Assembly: GCF_036850765.1 (NCBI RefSeq)
Contig: NC_089491.1
Coordinates: 128,478,766-128,542,765, forward strand
Length of the DNA: 64,000 nt
Origin: Saccopteryx bilineata
Taxonomy: Eukaryota; Chordata; Mammalia; Chiroptera; Emballonuridae
Direction: 5' to 3'
In this document: positions 1 through 11,505 of the stretch, one piece after another
How positions within the stretch are numbered: position 1 is the first letter of the stretch
Layout of the letters: every line of letters begins with the position of its first letter
The notes under the pieces: generated by a model
Told to the model about the DNA's origin: nothing
The model's database searches: none
The model's input: only the letters and a program-made list of their open reading frames with translations
Program-made: the position numbers and the translations under genes

Positions 1-826
1 TTTTATGTCTTCAACTAAACACTTATTGAATCATGTGTGTGAGAAAACTACCCATGGTTGAGAACAAATAACTAGGAAGGAACAGTTGGAATAATTTTTA
101 GAATAGAAAGGCAGGAATAATTTATGTTTCCATCATTCCAAATAAAAACATTTTATAATGTACTGAAAATCAGTACTCAAAAGAATATTGCCTTGGTATT
201 GAGTCAAAATTAGCTCTAGACTGAGGCTTCTCTGAGACCATCACTCTGATAGAAAAAGCTGAAAAAAATATTAGAAAATAAAAGATATAAAGATCGGTGT
301 TTCTGAAGAATATAAATGTAAAAATAAAATGTCAATATATTAAATCAAGTAATATAAAAAATAAGTATACAGTTCCTTATGGAGAATTATATTTGCTATA
401 GATTCTAAAATCAATCACTATAATCAATTATAACAAAGAATAAAGGAGTAAAAGCCCCATATGAAGAACTCAATAGATGAAAAAATTTTATTTGACATTT
501 TTAACAATCACACACAATAGAGTCTCAACAATTTAAGAATAGAAGGAAACATCCTCAATGAGATAAAATGCATCTACAACATCAGAAAAGGCACAGAAGT
601 TTGCTTTAACTACTTCTGTTTAACATTTTACTTGAGGCTTTTGCAAGATAAATAGACAACAACAACAACAAATGTTAATAGCTTATAATTTGAAAAAGAA
701 GTATGAAAACTGTCTTTTCTTATGGATACAATGACTGTTTAATAAGATCACATTATTCAAGGTTTCAATATCAATTGTATCTCTATGTAGTAGAATCAAA
801 CAATTCCGTATAAAGTTTATAAAAAC
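1..826. other. AT-rich sequence, no gene recognised
   Basis: No coding region, RNA gene or confident repeat is visible. Short open frames here have no recognisable protein features. Confidence 0.5.
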
Positions 827-835
827 CTTTGTATT

Positions 836-1188
836 GCCTGACCAGTGGTGGTGCAGTGGATAGAGCACCAACCTAGGATGCTGAGGTCCCAGTATAGAAA
901 CCACAAGGTCGCCAGCCAGCTTGAGAACAGGGTCACCACCTTGACCATGGGATTATCAACATGATCCTGGGGTCACTGGTTGAAGCCCAATGTCACTTGT
1001 TTAAGCCCAATGTTTCTAGCTTAAGCAAGATGTCATTGGCTTGGCTTGAGCCCCCTGGTCAAGGAATGTATGAGAAGCAATCAATGAACAATTAAGATGA
1101 AGCAACTATGAGTTGATGCTTCTCATCTCCTGCCCCACACTCTCTCTCTCTCCCTTCCTGTGTCTGTCTCTCTGCCTCTCTCTCTCAA

Positions 1189-1219
<31 letters not shown>

Positions 1220-1223
1220 ATAT
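836..1223 (+). mobile_element. tRNA-derived SINE, long 'GTGGTGGTGCAGTGGATA' head type
   Basis: The head GCCTGACCAGTGGTGGTGCA is followed by the repeated 'gcttgagcccaa/ggtcact' modules, a 'tatgagaagcaatcaatgaa' block, a CT-rich stretch and an (AAAT)n tail. The direct repeat CTTTGTATT at 827-835 and 1224-1232 is the target-site duplication. The head is derived from a tRNA with Pol III internal promoter boxes. The copy is diverged and so moderately old. Confidence 0.88.
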
Positions 1224-1232
1224 CTTTGTATT

Positions 1233-1974
1233 AAATAAAAAAATAAAGTTGTTAGAAATTAATATTACAAAATACATGAAAGATAACATCACTGAAAAAT
1301 AAAAACATTCTCACAGAAATTAAAGATGATCTGAATAAATGAAGGTAAATACAATTTTATAAAAATAATTGAAAAATACAAATAATTTATTTGTATATTC
1401 AACAAATTCCCAAATTGCTAAATAGCTTTTATTTGGTAGAAATTGGTATTAATTATAAGATAATTTATTTGCAGACCTACCAAATTCCTAATAAAAATTC
1501 TATTTTTCTGATAAAATAGACAATTATAAAACTTTTATAGAAATACAAAAGACCTTAAATCTCAAAAACAGTCTTGAAATTTAAAAGTGAAGTGGGAGGA
1601 CTTATGTTACATTATTTCAAGCCTCACAATAAAGGCAGTAATTCAGATAATGGGATATTGGTTATGCTTGATCAACTGGAAAAATGTCTAAGATAAGAAA
1701 GGAAACTCATTCATATTTTTACCCAATGCTAAAATTAATTTCAGATTATTTGTGGACCTAACACTGAAAGGTGAAATTATAAAGCCTCAGCAAATAATAA
1801 AAAAATAAAAATAAAACAAACTGCCTTACCCTATAAGTGAATAATATGCTCATGACTTCAGTTAAGCACTATCTTTTTTGGAAACAGACTGTGTGTAGTT
1901 CTTGAACAGTCTCATTTCCTTTAAGTGTCACTCAGAAGTGCAATTGCTGAGTCATCTGGTAGTTTTGTTTTCAG
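1233..1974. other. AT-rich sequence with a possible short L1-antisense fragment
   Basis: Mostly unrecognised AT-rich sequence. Around 1930-1965, 'gcaattgctgagtcatctgg' resembles the complement of an L1 ORF2 3' segment. No gene is seen. Confidence 0.4.
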
Positions 1975-2264
1975 TTCAGTCAACTAATATTTGATAAAGG
2001 CTCCAAAACACCCCATGGAAAGGAATAGTCTCTTAAATAAATGGTGCTGGGGAAACTGGACAAACACATGCAGAAAAATAAAATTAGACCTTTATTTTTC
2101 GTTAATATACTTATAGTGAATTGAAGACATAGACCTGACACCATAAACTTCTAGAAGAAAATATATGAAGAAGCTCACTAACATTGGTTTTGGCTATGAT
2201 ATATATATTTTTTTATATTATCCAAGGGACAAACAACAAAAACAAAAATCAGTAAGTGGGGCTA
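1975..2264 (+). mobile_element. Ancient L1 ORF2 fragment, left half (split by the Tigger insertion)
   Basis: The sequence reads as decayed L1 ORF2 C-terminal region ('aaatggtgctggggaaactg', 'agacataggcct'-like, 'aacattggttttggc'). It breaks at 'aagtggggcta' and resumes at 6076 with 'tctcaaacataaaagatttt', exactly where a continuous L1 would read aagtgggactaCatcaaact. The Tigger element therefore inserted into this L1 at the TA. Confidence 0.82.
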
Positions 2265-3374
2265 CAATCATGCATTGCTTAATAACAGGAATCTGTTCTA
2301 AGAATGCATCATTAAGCAAATTTGTCATTAAGCAATTTTATCATTGTGCAAACATCCTAGAGCACACTGAGACAAACCAAGATGGGATAGTCTACTTTAC
2401 TACTCATCTGCTATGTGATGTAGCTTATTTCTCCTAGCCTATTGCATATTATAGTACTAAATACTTTAAGCAATCGTAACACAATGGTATTTGTGTATCT
2501 AAACATAAAAAAGTGCAGTAGTAAAAATACAATATAAAAGGTAAAAAAAATGGTACATCTGTGTAGGACACTTACCATAAATGAAGCTTGCAGGACTGGA
2601 AGTTGCTTTTTATGCATCAGTGAGTGAGATGGGAATGAATGTGAAGACCTAAGAGAGTAATGTGTCCTACTCAAGACAATAAACACTCTCCACTCAAATT
2701 ACACTAAATTTATTTTTTCCTTCACTAATTACCCTTAGCTTACTGTAACTTTTTCACTTTACAAACTTTTTAATTATTTAAACTTTTCAACTCTTTTGTA
2801 ATAACAGCTTAAAACACAAACACAACATATAGCTATATAAATTATGTTTTCTTTATATTCTTATTCTATAGGTGTTTTCTTTCATTTTTACTTTTTAAAC
2901 TTTTTTGTTAAAAACTAAAACACACACACAAAACTAAAACACAACACACCTTAGTTTAGGTCAACACAAGGTCTGGATCATCATTATCACTGTCATCCAC
3001 TTTTATATCTTGTCCCACAGAGATGTTTCAGGAGCAATAACATGCGTGGAGTTGGTATGTCTTCTTCTGGAACATCTCTTAAAGGACTTTCCTGAGCCTC
3101 TTCTTGAGGAAGTGTATTTTCAGAAATACATTTATGATGTCTTTCTTATTTATTTATTTTTTATTATAGATTAGCTTATAAGCAGATAATGTATCATGGA
3201 AAACATTCAGCATTGGGATCTATGTTCTCAATGTCTTTTAAGGAGCTTGTTGAGTTCTGCAAAAGTTTCTACCAATCTTTTCACTGTAAATTTTATTGGA
3301 GGTTCTTTTTATTCTAATGTGATTATCTTTTCTCTTGCATCTCTTTCAGCTATGTATTACTGGTCCAACTCTAA

Positions 3375-4882
3375 CTACTCCTCATTAGCCAGTTCCTCAG
3401 AAACCCCCTCTAACATCTTCTCAATGTCATCCCCATGCGCACACAGGTTAAAGTTGTTTGCCATCTCAATCACAACCTTGTACTTTTGCAAACTTTTCAC
3501 CCTTGGCAAGATTTTTGAAGTTATGAACACACCTCTTGTCTTCTTCTGGATGCTATTCATACACTCCTTGGTGACAACCCAAGCCCAAGCAAGGGTTTTG
3601 ATATAGTCATAGATGTAGTTCTTCCAGAATTGCATCAGTACATCCTCAGTGTCTTTCTCGGTTGCAGCAATAGCCTAGACATGGTCAGGTGTGAGTATAA
3701 ATACATTTAGAAATTATATTATTAACTATATGTTTAATATGTACTGTGTTAGAGTGTCATTTTGTGTCATTTTGTAGATGGTGTGCCCCAGGATTTTGTA
3801 AATGTAAAAAATGTGCCACAGCTCAAAAAAGGTTGAAAATCACTGGCCTAGAGAAATGTCTTCTTCATGAAGGAGACCGCAGAAACTGCTATAATTCCTT
3901 GGTCTATTAGTTTGATCTAAAGGTGGTGTTTGCAGGGAGAAGGACCACATTGGCATGAAGATCACCAATAAAAGGATGATATCTGGAGCCATTGTTAACA
4001 ATAAGCAAAATCTGGAGACATATAATTCTCCAAATAGTATATCTCCAGTTCATTAACATAAGAATTCAACAGAGCATCTTGGAAGAGGTCATCCATGACC
4101 TCTTATTTATCCTTTAGTACACTGACAGTGTGTGCTTATTGATATGCTCGAAGGTCCTGAGGTTCTCACCATGCTGAATCACACAGAATCTCAATTTGTA
4201 GCTGGCAACATTGTCCTCAAGCAATACTATTATACTGTTCTTAAAATTCTTGAAACCTGGCATTGAATTGTCTTTCAAATGGATGAAAATCCTTTCAGAC
4301 ATCCCTTTCTTGAATCAGGAGGTTTCATCAATATTGAATAATTGCCCTGGCAAGTCATTTTTCCTCTACAATCAACTTATCTAACATTTCCAAAAATTCC
4401 TCAACTGCCTTAACATCAGAACTTTTAGACTCACCACTCTCTTTCACTTTATATAATAAATAATAATTCTTAAATCTTTACAACACCAAGAGCTAGTAGT
4501 AAATTAAACATTATAGTTAGGTCTAGACTTTTCTTTCAACATCACAAACTTTTTGCTTTGCCATGATCTTCATGGTATTGAAAGAGATTCACTTCTCTGT
4601 CTGGTCTTTAATCCAAATCTTTAGATGTTTCTCCAAGTCTGATATAGGTCCTTCTTGAATTTTTATTAGTCTTAGTGCCTTCACTGAAGCACTTTGTTCT
4701 TGTTCTTCAAGAACAAAGTTACAGTGGACTGGGACATACCTGACTGGTGAACAATAACCACCACTGATTTTTCACCTTCATCATATTTAACCACTTTTAA
4801 TTATACTTCCAGGTCAGTCATTCAACTTGACTTCCTACTGACAATATTAGTAGTGGATTTTGTACACTTAGGGGCCATGATC
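3375..4882 (-). pseudogene. Tigger/pogo transposase pseudogene
   Basis: Decayed minus-strand transposase of the DDE (pogo/CENP-B-like) family. It starts at ATG near 4878 (MAPKCTKSTT), has a stop after 18 codons, and then continues in shifting frames. Recognisable pieces are the CENP-B-like helix-turn-helix segment, 'KNKNKVLQ', a region with LKIWIKDQTEK-like spacing, and the C-terminal block ending EDDIEKMLEGVSEE-like. The hAT fragment at about 3680-3845 interrupts it. It cannot encode a functional transposase. Confidence 0.8.
3680..3845 (-). mobile_element. Short hAT-type fragment inside the Tigger
   Basis: This 166-bp block interrupts the transposase homology. On the minus strand it begins CAGTGATTTTCAACCTTTTT and continues 'gagctgtggcaca', typical of non-autonomous hAT elements. 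Near-identical 8-mers, agcctaga (3672-3679) and ggcctaga (3845-3852), flank it and look like a decayed 8-bp target duplication. Confidence 0.6.
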
Positions 4883-4897
4883 ATAAAAACATCATCA

Positions 4898-5225
4898 GCC
4901 TGACCAGGTGGTGGCACAGTGGATAGAGTATTGGACTGGGATGCGGAGGACCCAAGTTCTAGACCCCAAGGTCGCCAGCTTGAGCATGGGCTCATCTGGT
5001 TTGAGCAAAGCTCACCAGCTTGGACCCAAGGTCACTGGCTCGGACAAGGGGTTACTTCGTCTGCTGAAGGACCACGGTCAAGGCATATATGAGAAAGCAA
5101 TCAATGAACAACTAAGGTGTTGCAATGAAAAACTAATGATTGATGCTTCTCATCTCTCTCCATTCCCATCTGTCTGTCCTTCTCTTTGACTCTCTCTCTC
5201 TTTCTCTGAAAAACAAACAAACAAA
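4898..5225 (+). mobile_element. tRNA-derived SINE, long 'GTGGTGGCACAGTGGATAG' type
   Basis: The head CCTGACCAGGTGGTGGCACA is followed by 'gagcatgggctcatctggtt', 'gctcaccagcttggaccc' and 'aaggggttact' modules, a CT-rich segment and a CAAA tail. The short direct repeat ATCATCA flanks it at 4891-4897 and 5226-5232. It lies inside the Tigger, just upstream of the transposase start. Confidence 0.9.
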
Positions 5226-5257
5226 ATCATCAAATCAAATCAGGAACAAGATAAAAG

Positions 5258-5612
5258 GTCCTGCCTTGTTGGTTCAGTTGTAAAGCCTTGGCCTGGCATG
5301 TTGATGTCCTGGGTTTGATTACCAGTCAGGGCACACAGGGGAAGCAACCATCTGCTTCTCTACCCCTCCCTTTGTTCTTTCTCTCTGTCTTTTCCTCCCA
5401 CCACTGTGGCTCAATTGGCTTGAGTGCATCGGCCCCAGGTGCTGAGCATGGCTTTGTGGAACCTCTGCTTGAGCCATAAAACTAGCTCCATTGCAAGCAT
5501 GGCCCAAGATGGGCAGAGCATCAGCCCAGACAGGGTTGCCAGGAGGATCTCGGTAAGGGCACATGCAGGAATTTGTCTATCTCCCCTCTTCTCACTTGAA
5601 AAAAAAAAGTTA
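5258..5612 (+). mobile_element. tRNA-derived SINE, 'CCGGTTGGCTCAGTGGTAGAG' head type (diverged)
   Basis: The diverged head 'cctgccttgttggttcagtt' is followed by 'gggcacacaggggaagcaac', a pyrimidine-rich block, 'gatgggcagagcatc', 'ggaggatctcggtaagggca' and an A-run. It is the same family as the younger copies at 38707 and 45395. It lies 32 bp downstream of the previous SINE, within the Tigger. Confidence 0.88.
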
Positions 5613-5742
5613 AAATGATGCAATCAAGAGATGTGGTAAACACAAGATATATGAAACTGCTGCCAGCTTAACACTACATGCTGTTTTACAGCAACAATTT
5701 TTTTTATAACTAAAATTAGTACATTCTAAAACAATGATAAAA

Positions 5743-5783
5743 TTATTTCTCAGCCTTTTGGCTAAGATCAAGTGCAGTGAAAT
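5743..5783 (+). pseudogene. 3'-truncated U2 snRNA retrocopy
   Basis: Positions 5747-5777 match the first part of U2 snRNA: 'ttctcagccttttggctaag' then 'atcaagtgcagt' (U2 has TTCTCGGCC and AAGTGTAGT). The match begins near the U2 5' end and stops after about 37 bases. The direct repeat AATGATAAAA flanks it at 5733-5742 and 5784-5793, so this is an L1-type insertion of a short U2 cDNA. It lacks the Sm site and stem-loops of U2 and is not a functional snRNA gene. Confidence 0.88.
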
Positions 5784-6075
5784 AATGATAAAAACTAGAG
5801 TAGATACATAAACCAGTAACACAGTTGTTTATTAAAATTAACAAGTATTATGTACTGTATGTAATTGTATCAACTCTATTGTTATGTGATTGTCAATGCA
5901 ATAGGTTTGTTTACACCAGCGTCATCACAAATATGAGTAATGTGTTGCACTATGTGGTCATAATAGCTATAACATCACTAGATAATAAGAATTTTTCAGT
6001 TCCATTTTAATCTTATGAGACTACTGTCACTTATATAGTTCTTCATTGACTGAAATGTTAAACTACTCATGACTG

Positions 6076-6985
6076 TATCTCAAACATAAAAGATTTTGCA
6101 CAGCATTCAAATGAAGCAATCAACAGAATAAAATGGAAATCTATAAATGAGATAAAAATATTTGCAAACCATATATTGAACAAGGCATTAATATGCAAAA
6201 TATATTAATAATTTATATGACTCAATAACTTTTATTGTAAAACAAACAACCCAATTAAAAATGAGCTGAGAGGACCTGGCCAGTTGGCTCAGTGGTAGAG
6301 TGTCAGCCCTGAGCGTGGAAGTCCCAGGTTCAATTTCTGATCAGGACACACCACACAGGAGAAGCGACCATCTGTTCTTTATTCCTCCCCCTTTCTTCTC
6401 TCTCTCTGTCCCCTGCCTCTCTCCCCTCTCTTTAACCCTCCCACAACCATGGCTCAAACAATTTGAGCAAGTTGGCATTAAGGGTTTAAGAATGGCTCCA
6501 TGACCTTGCCTCAGGTGCTAAAATAGCTTGGTTGCTGAGCAATGGAGTAATGGTTTCAGATGGGCAGAGCATCACTCTGTAGAGGGCTTGTTAGGTGGAT
6601 CCCAGTTGGGGTGCATGTGGGAGTTTGTCTATCTGCCTCCCTGCCTCTCCCTTAAAAAAAATGAGCAGAGAAACTGAATAGAAATTTCTTCAAAGATATA
6701 CATAGGTAACGAGTATATGCAAAAATGCTCACCATTGCTGCTCATCAGGGAACATCAGGGAAATGCATATCAAAACACAATGAAATATTATTTGACATCT
6801 GTTAGAAAGACTATCATCAAGAAAACAAGAAATATCAAGTTGTAGAGAAAAGTGTACCCTTGTACACTGTTGGTAGGAATAAAAATTGGCTCAGCTACTA
6901 TGGAAAATAATGTGGAGGTTCCCCTCAAATTAAAAAAAATAAAAAACACTGTTAATACCATATTTGATATATCATCAAAGGTCTT
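6076..6985 (+). mobile_element. Ancient L1 ORF2 3' region, right half (split by Tigger and a SINE)
   Basis: This continues the L1 broken at 2264: 'aaagattttgcacagcattc', 'caacccaattaaaaatgagc', then after the SINE 'gaaatttcttcaaagatata' and 'ctgttggtaggaataaaaat'. It is the C-terminal part of ORF2, riddled with stops and indels. No 3' UTR was recognised. Confidence 0.82.
6273..6655 (+). mobile_element. tRNA-derived SINE, 'CCGGTTGGCTCAGTGGTAGAG' type
   Basis: The head 'ggacctggccagttggctca' is followed by 'gtggtagagtgtc', a B-box-like 'ggttcaatttc', 'cacaggagaagcgaccatct', 'gatgggcagagcatc' and a 3' A-run. The direct repeats aaaaatgagctgaga (6258-6272) and aaaaatgagcagaga (6656-6670) differ by one base. 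It is inserted in the ancient L1. Confidence 0.92.
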
Positions 6986-7811
6986 TGAAACCAATTAGCT
7001 TTGAGTAATTCTTTTTAAATTTTTGTTTATTTTAAAACAATTCTAACTATGGTAAGATTTATTGTTGATATTATATTTTCTTAGAAATCTCCTTGAAAGT
7101 AAAGAGAATATTGCCTTATTATTCTTTGAATAACATAAAATTCATTACAGCTTACAATTAACATGTGAGTTATTAGGCCTTTTTATAAATCATAAAATAT
7201 ACTAACAGCTCTTGATGATCTTGTCTCTCTTATATTTTGAAACATTTTGCTATTCTATTTTCTTAGGGAGTATTTTATAATTATACATAAATTAGTCACA
7301 ACCATGCAAAAATATATTAAGATAATTCAAAAATGGAAAACGTGACTTCACCTGGGAGGATGACACAATACTGAAATAAAGTTCTGCAATAACATATCCT
7401 TAACTCTTCATATTGCTTTGTTCAAGTATTGAATCATTTTTTTATGTGGGTAAATGGGAATCTGAATACACCATCTTTGTAGTTTGTATTTTTTTTACTT
7501 GTATTGAGCCCAGCTAAATATTTATATATATATATTTAACTTTCTGATGATAATACCAAGGAGAAAAATATCAACAGAGGTAGACACTTCATAATTATTA
7601 GATGAATCAGATGATAAATGCAAAGAGATAGAGAGTGGGATGATAGTGGTAAAATTCATAGTATAAGAAACTTAGATTAACTACTGAGTGAAAAATATAT
7701 GTATATGGAAAAAAGAAAATAAGGTATTCTCATTAAAAACATCATTTAATGGGGAGAATTTCATCTCATGACATTATGTAACAAGAACCTCACAATTCTA
7801 TTGTACTAAAA
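6986..7811. other. AT-rich sequence, no gene recognised
   Basis: I see no coding region, RNA gene or confident repeat here. Confidence 0.5.
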
Positions 7812-7819
7812 CAATATGG

Positions 7820-10184
7820 GATCGGTGACGTCACGGAAATGGCGCCATGAGCAGCGCGTCCGACAGATCTCCCCAAAATCTCAACAAATTTATCAACTAG
7901 AAACAGAAAAATTTATCCTCGGAGCATTCCAGAGTTCCACACACACACTGAAAGCAAAAGGACTGTTGCCGAGGAGGGAGTACACCTGTGGTGAGTCAAC
8001 CCACACGTGCAGCTGCCTGCCCACACTCGGGGACGGCAGCCTGGGCAATGGGGGCCACCCCTGCATGCCCTGAGAAACCACGCGCCCCGCCCCCTGTGCC
8101 GCGGTCCGGAGAGTCCCCGACCACTGGCGTGCTGAGAATCCGCGCGCGCGCCCCGTTCCGCGGTCCAGAGAGTCCCCATCCACTGGCGTACCAAGAAACC
8201 GCGAGCGCGCCCTGTGCCATGGTCCAGAGAGTCCCCGGCCACTGGCGTGCTGAGAAACCGCGCTCGCGCCCTGAGCTGCGGTCCGGGAGGGGCGCCAAGG
8301 CTGTCTTTCCTAGTCAGGAGATTCTCTCCGTGGGAGGGGCACCTCACCCAGCCATTCAAGCTAACAATCAAGCATTGGGGGAGGGGCGCGCAGGCAGCCT
8401 GAAATACTTTCTGGAGCACAGCTGCGGATCCAATCACTGAAATTAGCTTAACCCACGAAATCTATGCACCCACGGGGCTCTAATTGATAAGATCTCTCCC
8501 AGTTCAGCGATCCAAGACAAGAGGCGTGATATTTTTCAGTGCCTTTCGCTAAAGGGGCGGGGGCAACTTCTGAATGACAGAACCTCCATATTCAGGGATA
8601 TACCTAACAAGAGGGACTTGGCAGATATTAAGAACCATAAAGCAAACAGCACTAGTGCTTCTTCTTCCCAGCCAAAACAGGCTACCAAGTGTGGAAAGCC
8701 TGGGTTGAGTGGTCCAACTGAATGATAGGCGCTGAACAGTCACCTTGACAACAATTGACTCCCAGCCCCACCTGATTACGCTGGAGGCTCTGACTGCCAG
8801 AGCCTTACCCAGAGCCTTGCGCTGAGTGAGGATAGAGTGGGGATTTCCCAGTTCTTTGAGTCTCTTACTCCCCAGACAGAAGCAGTGGCAGCCTCATAGC
8901 TGTATTACCAGGCTGCTAATTCAGGAAGGGGAGACTAGGAAAGAAACTCCAGGAAAGCAAACTCTCTCATTGTTGGACTCTGCAAACGCCAACAAGCCTT
9001 GACTACCAGCGAGACTAAAGACAATTATATGACATTGCCATAGAATCCCATCAACTGCAAATTCCTACCTAAGAGTGACACAGGGGCAGAACCTGGGGTA
9101 CAGAGTCACCAACCAGGAAGAGGGAGAGAAAAGAAAAAAGGAAGAAGTTAACCTCTCAAAATCAAGAAAAATCCACAGACTTTATAACTTGTTCCACTAA
9201 TTCTTTGTTGTTGTTGTTTCTTTCTTCTATCTTATTGCCTTTATTATTATTTCTATTTCGTCCACCTTGGTCCTTTTACTCTCTGCCCATCTTATGCTAC
9301 CCTTTTCTTGAACTACACTACCCATGAGTATTACATTTTATTTCTTTTCTTCATCCTAACTCTCCTTTAGGGTTACACTCCAAAACCCTTAACTCTCACT
9401 CTCTCCCCTTTTGTTTTTTGTTTTTCTTTCCTTTTTTTCTTCCTATGTTTCTCTCTTATTCTTATTTTTTCCTTTCTATTCATTTCTTCTTTTCTCCTTT
9501 TACTTTTCTTCCCATTTAAGCCTCAATCACGAACAAATTATTTAATTTGGGACTCAAGTTTTTGTGGGGGTTTTTTTTGTTCTTTTTTTTTTCTTCTTCT
9601 GCTTTTGTTTTTGGTTTTCCTTTATTTGTTTGTTTTTGTGGCATTTGGGGCACTTTTTACATTGCTTTTTAACTCACTAGCATTCCTCCCAACCCAAAGT
9701 CTCCATTGTATTTAGTCTTCGCTCCACTTAATACAACAGATTTTTACTTATTATTTTTATTTTTATTTTTTCTTCTTTAATTATTGTTTTTTCTCTCCTT
9801 TTCTCTGTTTCCCTCTTATCCCTCTCATTATATCTCTTAGTCGACCATCACTTACAAGCAAATCATTTTATGCTTGTCTAAGATTTTCTCCCTTTTTTTT
9901 TTTTTGTATTTAGTAGGTCCCTACTCCCTTTTTTGCCCCTTGAACTCTTCACCTCAAATCAGGCCCTCCATTATAGGCAGTTTTTGTTCCATTTAGCATA
10001 ATATAATTCACAGGTCATCACGATATTTCCCTAAGGAGGCGAGAGGAGGGGAAGAGAAGAAAGAAAAAAGGGGGAAATAATAAATTATTACTTTTCTTTG
10101 TGGAGTGTTTTCCTTTTTTTTTCTTTTTTTTCCTTTTTATTTTTTATTAATTCTAATTAACACTATCATCAAGACCACCTTCAG
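7820..10184 (+). promoter_or_regulatory. L1 5' UTR / internal promoter with 59-bp tandem units
   Basis: The region starts with a perfect CRE palindrome TGACGTCA (7826-7833), followed 5 bases later by ATGGCG (7839-7844), a YY1-like core. Three units of about 59 bp, marked by 'gtcc(g/a)gagagtcccc' at 8105, 8163 and 8222 with a partial fourth at 8281, form a CpG-rich block (about 8090-8300). From about 9180 to 10180 it is a long pyrimidine-rich tract. L1 5' UTRs act as Pol II internal promoters; activity of this copy is unknown. Confidence 0.75.
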
Positions 10185-11180
10185 ATGCCAATAAGAAAAA
10201 GGAAATCAAACATTATGGATACAAAAGACAGAGAGGTAACACAAATAGATGTGGAAAAATCTATGGAGAAAAGATTTAACATATTGAAAGCCTTGGAGCC
10301 AAATGACAGAGAATTTAAAATATAAATCTTAAAAATACTCAGAGATATACAAGAAAACACAGAAAGGCAATTTAGGGAAATCAGAAAACAACTCAATGAT
10401 CACAAAGAATATATTACCAAGGAAATTGAAACTATAAAAACAAATCAAACAGAAATGAAAAACTCAATTCAAGAGCTGAAAAACGAGGTAACAAGCTTAG
10501 CTAATAGAAGAGCCCAGATAGAAGACAGGATTAGTGAAATAGAAGACAAGCAACTTGAGGCACAACAGAAAGAAGAAGAAAGAGACTCAAAAATAATAAA
10601 AAATGAGAAAGCCCTAAAGGAATTGTCTGACTCCATCAGAAAGAATAACATAAGAATAATAGGTATATCAGAGGGAGAAGAGAAAGAAAATGGAATGGAG
10701 AATATACTCAAACAAATAATAGATGAGAACTTCCCAAGCCTGTGGAAAGAACTAAAGCCTCAAATTCAAGGAGCAAACAGAACACCGAGTTTTCTTAGCC
10801 CCAACAAACCCACTCCAAGGCACATCATAATAAAGATGACACAAACCAATGACAAAGAAAAAATTCTCAAGGCAGCCAGGGAAAAGAAGAATACAACATA
10901 TAAAGGAAGGCCTATTAGATTATCATCAGATTTCTCAGCAGAAACTCTACAAGCTAGAAGAGAGTGGACCCCAATATTTAAAGCCCTGAAAGAGAGGAAC
11001 TTTCAGCCAAGAATACTATACCCATCAAAGCTATCCTTCAAGTACAAAGGAGATATAAAAATATTCACAAATACAGAAAAGATGAGAGAATTTATCATCA
11101 GAAAGCCCCCACTCCAGAAAATACTAAAGGGGGTTTTCCAACCAGATTCAAAGAACAAAAGGAAACATAACCACAAGTAA
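10185..11180 (+). pseudogene. L1 ORF1 (RNA-binding coiled-coil protein), one nonsense mutation
   Basis: The frame starts MPIRKRKSNIMDTKD. An in-frame TAA at 10323-10325 (codon 47) replaces the GAA found at this point in the antisense copy. Reading then stays open to 11180. The distal part shows a coiled coil rich in E/K/I (about residues 90-170), the RRM-like segment with 'RIIGISEGEE', and the basic C-terminal domain with 'ARREWTPIFKALKERNFQPR'. In intact elements ORF1p binds L1 RNA as a trimer. The nonsense codon disables this copy unless translation restarts at 10455. Confidence 0.88.
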
Positions 11181-11505
11181 CAGCTCCACCAAGAAAACCA
11201 TAAAACCAAACTTAAACTTGACAACAAAAGAAAAAAAAAGGGGAGAAAGGATGAAGATTAACAGTAGCAAAGGATGATGAAGCGCAGAAATACTCACAAG
11301 AAAGGGTACTACAATGAATATGGTAGGTACCCTTTCATTACTTAATGGTAACCACCCTTGAAAAAACCACCACAAAAACACTTGACTTAAAAAAGGTAGC
11401 AACAGAGGAAAGAAGTATGGAATACAAACAAACAAAAACAAATGATAGAAAAACAAAAGAGAAGAATCAAACAAGATACAAAACTAACAGAAAGCAATTT
11501 ATAAA

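Larger units (their letters stand above)
2265..6075 (-). mobile_element. Tigger/pogo-type DNA transposon with decayed transposase, itself carrying insertions
   Basis: The element is flanked by TA at 2263-2264 and 6076-6077. Its ends form an imperfect terminal inverted repeat: 'caatcatgcattgcttaa' on the left against 'cagtcatgagtagtttaa' on the right, read inward. Minus-strand remnants of a pogo/Tigger transposase are visible. The N-terminal helix-turn-helix region is near 4880-4600 (MAPKCTKSTTNIVSRKSS, then SVVVIVHQSGMSQSTV). Middle pieces lie at 4302-4114 (FEHINKHTLSVY). The C-terminal part at 3635-3375 includes WVVTKECMN and EMANNFN. Many stops and frameshifts make it inactive. Without the inserted hAT fragment, two SINEs and U2 retrocopy, the element is about 2.9 kb, close to the size of autonomous Tiggers. 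Confidence 0.88.

Noticed and set aside
3196..3606. 136-codon plus-strand frame
   Set aside because: It is the opposite strand of the decayed Tigger transposase, whose minus-strand translation is recognisable.
5742..5778. Functional U2 snRNA gene
   Set aside because: Only about 37 bases are present, flanked by a target duplication; the Sm site and upstream promoter elements are absent.
7913..8440. Several overlapping GC-rich open frames on both strands and a CpG-island-like block
   Set aside because: They lie entirely in the tandem-repeat part of an L1 5' UTR. Their amino-acid sequences repeat with the 59-bp units and match no protein.
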